Positions 53,697-64,000 of a stretch of DNA of 64,000 bases are shown here, one piece after another. The stretch comes from Capra hircus. Lineage: Eukaryota > Chordata > Mammalia > Artiodactyla > Bovidae. The notes under the pieces are model-generated. The model saw only the letters and a list, made by a program, of their open reading frames with translations, had not been told where the DNA came from and searched no databases. The stretch covers positions 27,812,001 through 27,876,000 of the forward strand of contig NC_030836.1 of the NCBI RefSeq assembly GCF_001704415.2, read 5' to 3'. Positions within the stretch are counted from its first letter, which is position 1. The number at the start of each line of letters is the position of its first letter. Position numbers and translations under genes: made by a program.

Positions 53697-53831
53697 TCAG
53701 TAGGACCGCAGTGGTTTGGCATAGATTGGCTCCAGGATGTGATGGATTAGAACCAAGAAAAGGCTTCCAAGGAAGGCGGCAGTGAGGAAAGCCAGCAGGA
53801 CATAGCGGCCAATGAAAAAGGCATCTACAAT
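53697..53831 (-). CDS. TMEM218: TMEM218 coding exon 3 and stop
   Basis: Residues 72-115: IVDAFFIGRYVLLAFLTAAF, then helix 3 and the conserved C-terminus EPIYAKPLRSY, stop TGA at 53699-53697. Acceptor TCTCCAG. Confidence 0.96.
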   Translation of the reverse strand: MVDAFFIGRYVLLAFLTAAFLGSLFLVLIHHILEPIYAKPLRSY

Positions 53832-56800
53832 CTGGAGAAAGAAACATTAAAAGTGAAATTATTGACACGTCTGCGCCTTGACTGGGCTCAGCTGGAATCT
53901 CTGATGAATGGGCCCAGGATCTGTCCACATTCAGAACTTCCAGTAACATCCTGCAAATGGATAAGAACCTTTTTCTCAACATGCTGAGCCAGAAATACAA
54001 GATAAAGAGAAGCTTAATGAAAAGGCTTAAAAAAGTACAGGGAACAAACATAGGCTTAATGTAGATGCATAAACACTCTGAAGGCAAGTTCTTTTCTGTT
54101 CTGAAATGAGTTATCTGAAAGAATGCGAACCTTGCTTGCTTGGTCTCAGAAAGGCTTATTTTGTGGCTGTCAATTTTTCATTATGGAGAACTTTAAACAT
54201 GTATAAAAATACAATAGTATAATAATCCCCCACATACTCAAGATTCAAACCCCCATGCCATCAACCCATGGCCAACTCAGGAGGGGTCACTTTCAAAATG
54301 AAAATGGGACTCTCAAACTTTTGCCAGAGGAGTTCTGAACCCTAACATTCATAACCCAGCAATCCAAGGGCTGGGGAAATGGCCAGTTCCCTGCGGTCCT
54401 GAAACACTAAGAGGAAAGGAAACTTGTACAGTTTGTACAGTTGGCTGCCTGGCAACCAGCTGTACTTGAGGCCCCAGAGCTGCTGGTCTTTGCCGACAGA
54501 GGCCTGTCATTCATATTGGCTCTTCCCACTTGTCTACCGTTCACTGCTGGAACTCTGTTTTCCACAGATCCAAAGGGCGCTGCCTCAGTTTGGGCAGGAA
54601 AAAGCAGTTTAATCTACAGACTTAATAGAGTAGGAACACAAACCAAGTGACCAGGGACATCGCAACTTCCCGAAGCTTTCAGAACCTAGTACCTGAAGAC
54701 ATTCCCAAATACCTGCAGGGTTGTGGTTGATAGGATACAATGTCCACATCCTGATCTCCAGATCTCTGAATGTGTTAAATTGCATGACAAAGGAGAATTA
54801 AGGTTGTAGATGGAATTACAGTTGTTAATCCATTGACCTTAAATAAGGAGACTGTCCATTCTCTGTCCATACCTCTGTGTCTCTATTCCTGCCCTGCAAA
54901 TAGGTTCATCTGTATCATTTTTCTAGATTTCACATATATGCGTTAATATACGATATTTGTTTTTCTCTTTCTGACTCAGTTCATGCTGTATGACAGACTC
55001 TGGGTCCATCCTTGTCTCTACAGATGCCTCACCTTTGCTCCTTTTTAGGGGTAATAATATTCCATTGTATTTATGTTTTGGGGGGAAGCAGAGAGTAGGA
55101 CAAATTGGGAGGTTGGGATTGACATACATACACCACCATGTGTAAAACAGATAGCTAGTGGGAAGCCGCTCTATAACACAGGGAGTTTTGATGCTCTGTG
55201 ATGACCCAGAGGGGTGGGATGGGGGTAGGGTGGGAGGGAGGTCCTAGAGGGAGGGATATCTGTGTACATACGGCCGATTCACGTCACTGCACAGCGGAAT
55301 CTAACACATCATAAAGTAATTATACTCCAATAAAAAAAGAAGGAGGCTGGCCTGCACTGTTTAATACAGGTGGCCCAATGTAATCACAGGGCTCTTCAGC
55401 AGACGTTGAGGGAGGCGGGAGAGAGGGTCAGAGACACAGAGAGATGCTATTTTGCTGTCTCTGAAGAGGGAGCGAGAGGTCCACAAGCCCAAGGGTGGCC
55501 CCTGGAAGCAGAAAAGGCAAGGAAACATTTCTCCCCAGAACCTCCAGAAAGGAAGACAGTCCCGCCAACCCCTTGATTTTAGCCCAAGGAGGCTGATTTT
55601 GGGATTCTAGCCTGTGGAACTCTAAGACAGTAAATGAGTGTTGTAGGCCACTGATCTTGCGGTAATTTGTTACAGCAGCAGTGGGAGACGAATACAGCAG
55701 AGATGCACAAAGCACCTGTCAGGTCCAAGCTCCGCTGTGATCACTGAGATCCAAGGACACCAGGGGAGAGGGCTGCTCTGGAGATTACCCCAACAGCCAG
55801 CTTACAACAAAGGTCAGTTGGATGAAACGGCTCTGACATGACTTTGGCCTTGGCTCCAGGACTGAACACGTCTCTCGTGGGCTACATGTTTGCTTGTTCG
55901 ACACGGTTCACTTTTTAATTAGCCAATTAGCAGGCCTTGGGTGCGGAAGGCCCAGGCCATGTATAATTGATACAGTATTGAGCAGGGCCACTTACAGGGG
56001 CTGGGACTCCAAACCTGAGAATGAGAACTCCAATCTCTGCTGGCTGCACTGATGAACAGATTTGGCTCAAAAGGCTGATCTGCTCTCCTGGTCTGAAACT
56101 GGGTCTGAAACTCACATGACAGAGGAAAGAGGGAAGAGGGATTGATTTCAAGACAGGGTTTGCTCTGGGCCGTTCTTCCAATGCCCACATCCCCAGTGAT
56201 TCAGAAATACCCAGACTTTATCACTTTCCCCATTTAAGACAGGAAAACTGGTCACCATCCTGGCATGGTCAGAGTGGTTGTCAGATGCTGACCAAAAAAC
56301 CCAGCATGTATGAAAACAGCACCTTAGTTTTGTGTGGCTAAGTATTATTTCTCTTGGAATTTTCAGAATGAATTTCTTCCCTTTGGCCATGGTCAGTCCT
56401 ACACAGTGCTAGAAAGGGGTGCCGAGTCTAGTTCTGAAGTTATAACATAGGTTTGCGTACTATTGTCTGGCGTCAAAACAGTTGCCTTTAAACTCTCGGT
56501 GATGGCTCCTGATATTCTACTGGGTCCCCAATATGAAGGTATTGAAGACAGGCCTCAGCTTGTATCCTTGCTCGGCCTCTTCCTGGGTAAGGTACCCTAG
56601 CCCCTCCCAGCCCTAGCATCCTGACCTATGAAACGGGACACTAACGGTACCTGTGTTGTGCTACTTAGGGTTGTCCTGAGGTTTGAATGAGAGCATGTAA
56701 ATAACATGCTTAGCACAGGACCCTGCACATAGTGATGCCTTAAACAGTGTTAGCTATTATCACCATTACTTCTTTTTTGTTTAGTTGTTTTTTTTCCTTT

Positions 56801-58976
56801 TTTCTTTTTGGTGATGTAGAGCATTTTAAAAGTCTTTATTGAATTTGTTACAACACTGTTTTGATTTTTTGGCCACGAGGCATGTGGGATCTTAGTTACC
56901 TGATCAGGGATTGGACCCGTATCTCTTGCATTGGAAGGTGAAGTCTTAACCATTGGACCTCCAAGGAAGTGCCACCATTATATCTTAAAAAATTAAAATA
57001 GCGGAAAGGAGTTGCTAGAAGGAGTAATGGGCCACAGGATGTCAAGAGTAGAGATTATCAAGACTGTAGAGATCTGAGACCATGGTAAAGCCAGAGCCCC
57101 GGTCAGGAAGGAACCAGGATGGGGGGAGTCTATGAGAGAGATGATAAAACTCCATTTAGACAGGTAGGTGCTGGGAGATCCGGTTCTGGAAATGAGGCCG
57201 GAAGGGACTCCCCGAAGGCTGTCTGGCTACACTGTCCACACTCTGCAGCAGTGTTCCTCCCTCCCCTCTGCTTTTCTCTATGGAGAATACTCCCTCCTCA
57301 CCGCCAGCGGGAAAATCCAAACACATGATGAAAAACCATGTCAATTAGCGCCTGAGGGCACTACCTAAGTGTCACCTGGGATCTGAGTTTCCAAGCCCAG
57401 GCGACCAGGAGTGGGAGCCTGCCTGCTCGTCTCTGGCCCCGCGGTGTGCTCACTCAGAAGCCAAATCCAGGCAAACAGCTGCCTCAAGGTGTTGCCAGTG
57501 GGCACGGAAAGAAGTAGGAGGGAGTTTAAAACTCACCCTGAGCCGCCCCCACGCCCCATCCTGGTTTCAACTTTATAATTTTTTGAACACACTTTAGCCC
57601 TCCCGGCACTGGGCACCACGCGGGGCAGAGCAGAGGTCTAGACCAGGAGAAAGAGGACTGACAAAACAAACCCAGGTTTTTACCTTGATCTCCACCTCGG
57701 GGGCTGGGGCGTCACTGGCTCGAGGGAAGAGCAACAGAACGGCTGTGATGATCAGAGCACCGAGGAACACGAAAACGGCAGAGAACCTGTGGCCCAAAGA
57801 CAGGGGGTTAAAAGCACGGTTTCGTGTTGGGCTGCGCCTGGCTTTTCCCTGGGGCCCATATTCTATCTCAGTCCACTAACAGGGCCCAGTGTGCTGCCCC
57901 AGCGCCACAGGAATTCAGAAACGTTTCCCCTTCCTCCCAAAGCCCGTCTTCCCAGACAGGTACCAGCAGGATGCATTCCTGTTATTCCTGGGAGTTCCAA
58001 GTCCCTAAGAATGGGAATTGGTGGGATTTTTTAAATTTATTTTTAATTGGAGGGTAATTGCTTTACAGTGCTGTGTTGGTTTCTAACATGCAAGGTGAAT
58101 CAGCTTTATGTACACATATATCCCCTCCCTCTTAAGCCTCCCACATCTCCCCCCTCTAGGTCATCAGAGAGCACGGAGCTGGGCTCCCTGTGTTATACAG
58201 CAGGTTCCCACGAGGCAGTTTTACACACAGAAGTGTATATATGTCAATCATGCTCTGTCAGGAATAGGTAGTTTTTATTTTGACCTCTGTGTGGTCATAC
58301 GAAAACCCGAAGTGGTCCTTCCCTGATCCCCCACTGCTGTGTTTGAAACCAAAAAACTTTAGTAAATGATGTAACTTGTTTTGTACCTACACAATCTGGC
58401 CAGGGAGTATGACTCTACAGTGTCCTTAAGAGTCAGTTTATGCTCTGATTCTTTAAGTCAACACCAGCCCAAGTCATCCACGACCCTTCAGCTTCCCGGG
58501 GCCCTGGGCTGGAGCCTCAGGGGCTGGACCCAGCACCTGCCATGAATCTCAACAGTTAAGAAACATGCACACTCGTGACCCCAAGAAACTCAGGAGACAG
58601 CGAAAGCAGATTCTCTTTTCATCTCCCATGTCCTCATCTCCTGTGTGCTGCAAGCTGACATGTACCCCCTCCTTTCTCCTCCCACCTCAGCTTCCGAGTA
58701 TAAATAACACAGTCAGTGCTTATGATAAAGAGGTTAAAATGCAACTCCTTCCAACTGCCGGTAATGACAATGAGCTCCTGAATTCTAAATGTTTCATGAG
58801 CGTCAGCGATTTCGCATCTGATTGCTTTTAGCTCGGACTCCCCGCTAGAGAGAGAGAAGGCCTTACCTCGCTGCCCCTGAGGCTCTGGACAGCAGGGCAC
58901 ACAGCAGCAGCACCAACACCCAGAGCAGGGCGAGGATGAACACGCCCGGCCCCACGCCGAGCACCGTGCCAGCCAT
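53697..58976 (-). CDS. TMEM218: TMEM218, ciliary transition-zone membrane protein (whole coding region, 3 exons)
   Basis: Three exons join as 110 + 103 + 135 nt = 348 nt including the stop, giving 115 residues, the length of the human protein. The product starts MAGTVLGVGPGVFILALLWV and ends EPIYAKPLRSY. Three hydrophobic helices are visible at about residues 5-29, 38-57 and 81-103, with a short Pro/Glu-rich loop (APAPEVEIK) between helices 2 and 3. Known of the family: TMEM218 sits at the transition zone of primary cilia with TMEM67, and human variants cause Joubert/Meckel-type ciliopathy. The ATG context is ACGCATGG (G at +4). All splice sites are GT-AG and no damage is seen. The gene is convergent with SLC37A2. 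Its promoter is probably beyond 64,000, since no CpG island lies between 59,060 and the window end. Confidence 0.96.
53832..54719 (-). other. TMEM218: TMEM218 intron between coding exons 2 and 3, 3' part
   Basis: Nothing recognised apart from intron sequence. Confidence 0.45.
54720..55700 (+). repeat. MLT1-like MaLR LTR remnant, split by an L1
   Basis: Left part ACAATGTCCACATCCTGATC; right part AGGTGGCCCAATGTAATCAC, GCAAGGAAACATTTCTCCCC and GGTAATTTGTTACAGCAGCA. The L1 at about 54851-55340 separates them. Confidence 0.65.
54851..55340 (+). mobile_element. L1 3' end with 5' inversion
   Basis: 54851-55080 is antisense (GTTAATATACGATATTTGTT, TCTCTTTCTGACTCAGTTCA). From about 55100 the same family runs in sense to ATTATACTCCAATAAAAAAA. 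This is the layout left by twin priming. Confidence 0.8.
55701..56560. other. TMEM218 intron sequence, nothing recognised
   Basis: No feature assigned. Confidence 0.35.
56561..56762 (+). repeat. MIR SINE
   Basis: CTGACCTATGAAACGGGACA and TTGTCCTGAGGTTTGAATGA are MIR-like. Confidence 0.65.
56850..56975 (-). repeat. CHR-type SINE, antisense
   Basis: GATTTTTTGGCCACGAGGCA and TTGGACCTCCAAGGAAGTGC. Confidence 0.75.
56976..57683. other. TMEM218 intron sequence, nothing recognised
   Basis: Repeat-poor. No feature assigned. Confidence 0.35.
57684..57786 (-). CDS. TMEM218: TMEM218 coding exon 2
   Basis: Residues 37-71: RFSAVFVFLGALIITAVLLL, then a loop ending EVEIK. Acceptor GGCCACAG, donor GTAAAA. 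Confidence 0.95.
57787..58030. other. TMEM218 intron between coding exons 1 and 2, near part
   Basis: Nothing recognised. Confidence 0.35.
58031..58262 (-). repeat. L1 3' end fragment, antisense
   Basis: ATTGGAGGGTAATTGCTTTA and CATCAGAGAGCACGGAGCTG. Confidence 0.8.
58263..58866. other. TMEM218 intron, nothing recognised
   Basis: No repeat or further exon identified. Confidence 0.4.
58867..58976 (-). CDS. TMEM218: TMEM218 coding exon 1
   Basis: Residues 1-36 plus two bases of codon 37: helix 1, VFILALLWVLVLLLCALLS. The exon begins at 59059 (acceptor CCCCCTAG), so 59059-58977 is 5' UTR and at least one non-coding exon lies further upstream. Donor GTAAGG. Confidence 0.95.
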
Positions 58977-59059
58977 GCGTGGCACAGCACTGGGCACAGT
59001 GCGACAAGCTGGTCCTGCTGTTAGCGGTGCTGCTGCGCTTCTCGGTGCTCCTGGGTTTC
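58977..59059 (-). other. TMEM218: TMEM218 5' UTR segment
   Basis: Sequence between acceptor CCCCCTAG and the ATG. It is open in the coding frame (minus 59090 to 58977) but runs into intron, and the family start MAGTVLG selects the ATG at 58976. Confidence 0.8.
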
Positions 59060-59250
59060 CTAGGGGGGGACACACAAAGTCTGAATTCATTCTGGGAAAC
59101 TTGTGATGATTGGGGTGGGAAGAGGATTCATCAATACAGGTCTTAATAGGTCTCTCTCAGAAACTGACAGATCAAGCAGCTAAGAATAAACCCTTGACAG
59201 AGGATATACAAATGGCCAATATATATGTGAAAAGTGCTCAGCTTCATTAG

Positions 59251-60264
59251 TCACTCACTTCAGTTCAGTTGCTCAGTTGTGTCCCCATGAACTGCAGCAC
59301 GCCAGGCCTCCCTGTCCATCACCAGCTCCCAGAGTTCACTCAAACTCACGTCCATTGAGTCGGTGATGCCATCCAGCCATCTCATCCTCTGTCGTCCCCT
59401 TCTCCTCCTGCCCTCAATCTTTCCCAGCATCAGGGTCTTTTCCAATGAGTCAGCTCTTTGCATCAGGTGGCCAAAGTACTGGAGTTTCAGCTTTAGCATC
59501 AGTCCTTCCAATGAACACCCAGGACTGATCTCCTTTAGAATGGACTGGATGGATCTTCTTGCAGTCCAAGGGACTCTCAAGAGTCTTCTCCGACACCACA
59601 GTTCAAAAGCATCAATTCTTCTGTGCTCAGCCCTCTTCACAGTCCAACTCTCACATCCATACATGACTACTGGAAAAACCATAGCCTTGACTATACGGAC
59701 CTTTGTTGGCAAAGTAATGTCTCTGCTTTTGAATATGCTGTCTAGGTTGGTCATAACCTTCCTTCCAGGGAGTAAACGTCTTTTAATTTCATGGCTGCAG
59801 TCACCATCTGCAGTGATCTTGGAGCCCAGAAAAATAAAGTCAGCCACCATTTCCACTGTTTCCCCATCTATCTGCCATGAAGTGATGGGACCAGATGCCA
59901 TGATCTTAGTTTTCTGAATGTTGAGCTTTAAGCCAACTTTTTCACTCTCCTCTTTTACCTTTATCAAGAAGCTCTTTAGATCTTCTTCACTTTCTGCCAT
60001 AAGGATGGTGTCATCTGCATATCTGAAGTTATTGATATTTCTCCTGGCAATCTTGATTCCAGCTTGTATTTCATCCAGCCTAGAGTTTCTCAGGATGTAC
60101 TCTGCATATAAGTTAAATAAGCAGGGTGACAGTATACAGTCTTGACGTACTCCTTTCCCGATTTGGAACCAGTCTGTTGTTCCATGTCCAGTTCTAACTG
60201 TTGCTTCCTGACCTGCATACAGGTTTCTCAAGAGGCAGGTCAGATGGTCTGGTATTCCCATCTC
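59251..60264 (-). mobile_element. BovB LINE, antisense, with 9-bp target duplication
   Basis: CTTCATTAG occurs at 59242-59250 and 60265-60273, bracketing the insertion. The minus strand keeps a long open frame over the last third of the reverse transcriptase, including GKGVRQDCILSPCLFNLYAE and a complete YADD box, then the C-terminal region to DGITDSMDVSLSELWELVMD. The endonuclease and the first two thirds are missing, so it cannot be autonomous. This is the best-preserved BovB frame in the window. Confidence 0.93.
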
Positions 60265-60599
60265 CTTCATTAGAAAACTGGAAATAAAATACAGTACCTC
60301 TAGACACCTACCAGAATGGCTAAAATGAAAATGATGGACAACTCCAAGTGTCGACCAAAATGTGGAGAAACTGGAAGCCTGGTGAGAGTGTAAGTTCTTA
60401 TTAGCACTTTGGAAACTCTTTGGCTATATCTAATAAAGCTGAATATGTGAACCCTAGATCCAGCTGTTCTCTTCCTGGTGTGTCCCCAACAGCCATGTCA
60501 TAAGTTCACTAAAAGATGCACAAAAGTTCAGGGCAGACCTATTAGAAATAGTTACAAACTGAAATGACCTAAATATACCTCAATTGAATAGATAAGGTG

Positions 60600-60795
60600 A
60601 GCTTTCTCAGGTGGCACTAGTGTTAAAGTATCTTCCTGCTAATGCAGGAGATGCAGAAGACCCAGGTTCGATTCCTGGGTCAGGAAGATCCCCTGGAGGA
60701 GCAAATTGCAACCCACTCCAGTATTCTTGCCTGGAAAATTCCATGGACAGAGGAGGCTTGTGGGCTACAGTCCTTAGGGTTGCAAAGAGTAGGTA
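60600..60795 (+). repeat. Bov-tA SINE
   Basis: GAGCTTTCTCAGGTGGCACT head, GGTTCGATTCCTGGG box, then the Bov-A body. Confidence 0.9.
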
Positions 60796-61118
60796 TTATA
60801 GATACAATTTATTCATTCATACAATGAAAGAGTAAAAAGAAGTAAGAATGAACAGACCACAACTATATCCAGCAATGTGGGTAAGTTTTGAAAATATTAA
60901 ATATAAAAAGCTAGAGGCAAAGAGTTCACACTGTGTAATAACATGTATATAATGTTCAAAAACAGTTCAAACTAATTTGGGGGTTAGAAGTCAGGAGTGT
61001 GGTTGCCATGTAGAAAGAAGTGACTAAAGGGGCTTCTGGGGTACTTATGAAATTTTGTTTCTTCAGCTGGATGTGGGTTACACAGCTTTGTTAATTCTGC
61101 TAAACTGTATCTAGCTGT

Positions 61119-61392
61119 CGGAGAAGGCAACGGCAACCCACTCCAGTACTCTTGTCTGGAAAATCCCATGGATGGAGGAGCCTGGTAGGCTGCAGTCCAT
61201 GGTGTCGCGAAGTCGGACACGACTGAGCAACTTCCTTTCACTTTTCACTTTCATGCATTGGAGAAGGAAATGGCAACCCACTTCAGTGTTCTTGCCTGGA
61301 GAATCCCAGGGATGGGGGAGCCTGGTGGGCTGCCGTCTATGGGGTCGCACAGAGTCGGACACGACTGAAGCGACTTAGCAGCAGCAGCAGCA
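61119..61392 (+). mobile_element. Bov-A2 SINE (dimer) with CAG tail and 12-bp target duplication
   Basis: Two Bov-A units in tandem (GGAGAAGGCAACGGCAACCC and GGAGAAGGAAATGGCAACCC) end in (CAG)n. GTATCTAGCTGT at 61107-61118 and 61393-61404 is a perfect target duplication. Confidence 0.95.
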
Positions 61393-61404
61393 GTATCTAG
61401 CTGT

Positions 61405-62700
61405 ACACTTCTGATTTGCATATTTTTCATTATGTGCCTTTTACTTTTCCAAAAAAGTTTACTTCACATAAAGTCTGAAGAGACATACCAGACAAATGTA
61501 ATACATGGGCCTTGTTTGGTCCCTGACTCAAACAAACCTGCTATACAAAACCTTTTATGAGATGACTGAAGAAATTTGAACAGTATCTGGGAAAAATTTG
61601 ACGATGTTAGGGAATCACTGTTTATTTTTTAAGTGAAAAATAATGTTTTTTTAATGTGATGATGTGGTTATATTACTAAAAGATTACTTTTAATATACAA
61701 ATACACAAACACACACAACACAAACAACAGAAAATGATGTCTAGGAATTTTATAATCATCTAGGACAGAGGAGAAAGGGGTCAATATAAAACAAGGCTAG
61801 TCCTGAATTCACTGTTGAAGCTGGAGTGGTGAATATATGCATTTTCCTACACTATTTCCTATACTTTTGAATATTTGAAACTTTTGCAATAAAAGGGTTG
61901 TGTGTATGAATAAGAATATATGGGGAAGTAGGAATAAATCCAACAAAAGATGTGAAGATTTTTATGACAAAAAGTATAAAACTTTATTCAAAGATATATA
62001 TATATATATATTTTTTTTTTTTTTAAGGCCTGAATAGAGAAATAACCCCTGTTCCTGAAAGGATGAGATGGTTTAATATTTAAACTCAATTTTCCTTAAG
62101 TTATCAGCTCAATGCAATTCTAACCAAAATCTCAACATCGTTTTTTATGGAACTTGAAAACCAATCCTAAATTCACATGCAAAAGCAAAAACCCAAGAAT
62201 AGCAAAAACAATTTTGGGAACTAGGATGGAAAACTCGCCTTTCATGTTACCAACTGCCGCAAGACACATTCTAGAACCACGGTAATTAAAACAGCGTGAT
62301 AGTGGCATAGAGACACATGGGCCAGTGGAACAAAACAGAAAGCCCAGAAGCAGAGCCACGCATTCAGGAGAACTTTGCACAGCACAGAGCTGGCTTTAGA
62401 GTCAATGGGTAGAGGATTTCATAGACAGTGTTGGGATAAGTCATTATCCAATCAGACAATAATAAAACCAGATCTCTGCTTTATATCATACGCACAAGCA
62501 AATTTTAAATGGAAAGTTATTCGTAATAAAACAGCATATGTTTAAATATACAAACGTTCAGGCTGACTACACTAGAATACGTAATGAAGGACCGTACTCA
62601 GATGCTCGCACCTAAACTTAGAATTGGCATGAACGCAAAAACTACAAATGCAGGCTGATGCAGGTGTGTTTTACAGCAACTCAAATACCACGGGCTGGGC
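61405..62700 (+). repeat. Old L1 sequence, sense, discontinuous
   Basis: CTATCTTTAATATT-like AT-rich DNA, then L1 ORF2-like runs at 62070-62480 (CAATTCTAACCAAAATCTCA, GGCATAGAGACACATGGGCC). A (TA)n run lies at 61997-62011 followed by T16. Fragmented, no intact frame. Confidence 0.65.
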
Positions 62701-63075
62701 TGCCTTCACTTACGGGGTTTTCTACAGTGATGAACGACTCTGTTAAGAGTTCCAAACTACAAATAAGTATAATTTCCCCCTGATTTACATTAGAGTTGCA
62801 TTCCTGGAAATTTTACTATGTTCAACTGTGCCAAAAGATACATTATGCTTATATAAAAAATGGAGTTAGATTCTGGGTTCATATTAGAAATGAGTAACCT
62901 GTGAGACACTTGGGATGTTTTGCAGGATGAAGGACAATTCTTCATGGTGAGGGGCTGTCCAGTGTATCACAGGACTTCCAGCAGCCCCAGTCCTGCTCTG
63001 TAAACCCTAGGAGTGCCTCCAAAATCACACTAATAACCAAAGGTGCCCTCACAAACTCCAAATGACCAAAGGGGC
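62701..63075. other. Upstream TMEM218 sequence, nothing recognised
   Basis: No feature assigned. Confidence 0.35.
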
Positions 63076-63951
63076 AGTTCACTTCAGTCCAGTCACTCAG
63101 TTGTGTCCGACTCTTTGCGAGCCCATGAACCACAACACGCCAGGCCTCCCTGTCCATCACCATCTCCCGGAGTCCACCCAAACCCGTATCCATTGAGTCG
63201 GTGATGCCATCCAACCATCTCATCCTTTGTCATCCCCTTCTCCTCCTGCCCTCAATCTTTCCCAGCATCAGGGTCTTTTCCAATGAGTCAGCTCTTTGCA
63301 TCAGGTGGCCAAAGTACTGGAGTTTCGGCTTCAACATCAGTCCTTCCAATGAACACCCAGGACTGATCTCCTTTAGGATGGACTGGATGGATCTTCTTGC
63401 AGTCCAAGGGACTCTCAAGAGTCTTCTCCAACACCACAGTTCAAAAGCATCAATTCTTCGGTGTTCAGCCCTCTTCACAGTCCAACTCTCACATCCATAC
63501 ATGACCACAGGAAAAACCATAGCCTTAACTAGATGGACCTTTGTTGGCAAAGTAATGTCTCTGCTTTTGAATATGCTATCTAGATTGGTCATAACTTTCC
63601 TTCCAAAGAGTAAGCATCTTTTAATTTCATAGCTGCAGTCACCATCTGCAGTGATCTTGGAGCCCAGAAAAATAAAGTCAGCCACCATTTCCACTGTTTC
63701 CCCATCTAACTGCCATGAAGTGATGGGACCGGATGCCATGATCTTAGTTTTCTGAATGTTGAGCTTTAAGCCAACTTTTTCACTCTCCTCTTTCATTTTC
63801 ATCAAGAGGCTCTTTAGTTCTTCTTCACTTTCTGCCAAAAGGGTGATGTCATCTGCATATCTGAGGTTATTGATGTTTCTCCTGGCAATCTTGACTCCAG
63901 CTTGTGCTTCCTCCAGTCCAGCGTTTCTCATGATGTACTCTGCATATAAGT
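63076..63951 (-). mobile_element. BovB LINE 3' region, antisense
   Basis: Minus-strand frame keeps the YADD box and the C-terminal region (SEEELKSLLMKMKEESEKVG, DFIFLGSKITADGDCSYEIK). Truncated at about 63951, upstream of which the sequence is not BovB. Confidence 0.92.
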
Positions 63952-64000
63952 GCCACTGCCTTAAAGAACCATGTGGAGGTTTAGTCACTAAGTCACATTT
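63952..64000. other. Window end, nothing recognised
   Basis: Short unique end. Confidence 0.3.

Larger units (their letters stand above)
59110..61110 (+). repeat. Old L1 3' region, sense, hosting two insertions
   Basis: ATACAAATGGCCAATATATA and AGAATGGCTAAAATGAAAAT are old L1 ORF2/3' sequence. Split by a BovB (59251-60264) and a Bov-tA (60600-60795). Confidence 0.75.

Noticed and set aside
58863..59090. Upstream start (minus 59090) for TMEM218
   Set aside because: It would read across the acceptor at 59060 into intron. The family start MAGTVLG at 58976 is used instead.
59260..60270. 336-residue open frame as a functional protein gene
   Set aside because: It is the 3' third of a truncated BovB reverse transcriptase without endonuclease, promoter or start of its own. 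The first Met comes from the flank.
1414..61392. Many tRNA-like promoter boxes (GGTTCGATTCC) as tRNA genes
   Set aside because: Each lies in a Bov-tA or CHR SINE. None can fold as a full tRNA with acceptor stem and anticodon arm at the right spacing.

Overview
The window is mammalian nuclear DNA from a pecoran ruminant (cattle, yak, sheep, goat or a relative). The evidence is the dense repeat set: BovB (RTE-type) LINEs, Bov-tA tRNA-Glu SINEs, a Bov-A2 dimer with a CAG tail, cetartiodactyl CHR-type SINEs and artiodactyl L1 3' ends. Older mammalian MIR, L2, MER5A and MaLR pieces lie among them. The sequence alone does not fix the species. It contains two protein-coding genes in convergent orientation. 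The order SLC37A2 then TMEM218 matches human 11q24.2, so in cattle I would expect chromosome 29 (inference).

Layout. 1-12,000: intergenic DNA upstream of SLC37A2, mostly nested repeats, no gene recognised. 12,000-12,980: CpG island with GC boxes, a TTTAAA element and the first coding exon of SLC37A2. 12,717-27,511: the large intron 1. 27,512-37,134: exons 2-17, compact and GC-rich. 37,350-39,456: two alternative C-terminal coding ends (505 or 501 residues), then the 3' UTR to about 40,460-40,690. 40,900-52,550: convergent intergenic region dominated by three BovB copies, one with a 5' inversion, plus SINE and LTR debris. 52,550-59,059 (minus strand): TMEM218, three coding exons making 115 residues. 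59,060-64,000: the 5' non-coding side of TMEM218, occupied by an old L1 hosting a BovB, a Bov-tA and a Bov-A2 insertion, then one more BovB.

Roles. SLC37A2 encodes a 12-TM major-facilitator sugar-phosphate/phosphate exchanger of the ER membrane. TMEM218 encodes a three-helix membrane protein of the ciliary transition zone. They are neighbours and nothing here suggests a shared pathway. Every exon junction I assign obeys AG/GT, and the summed coding lengths close in frame on a stop codon in both genes. I found no previously undescribed biological system. The points most worth a second look are the predicted 57-nt stop-containing cassette exon of SLC37A2, the two nearby BovB copies sharing the same one-base loss at the reverse-transcriptase YADD box, the mariner element split by a BovB piece, the twin-primed BovB and L1 insertions, and a poly-A-only insertion with a target duplication.
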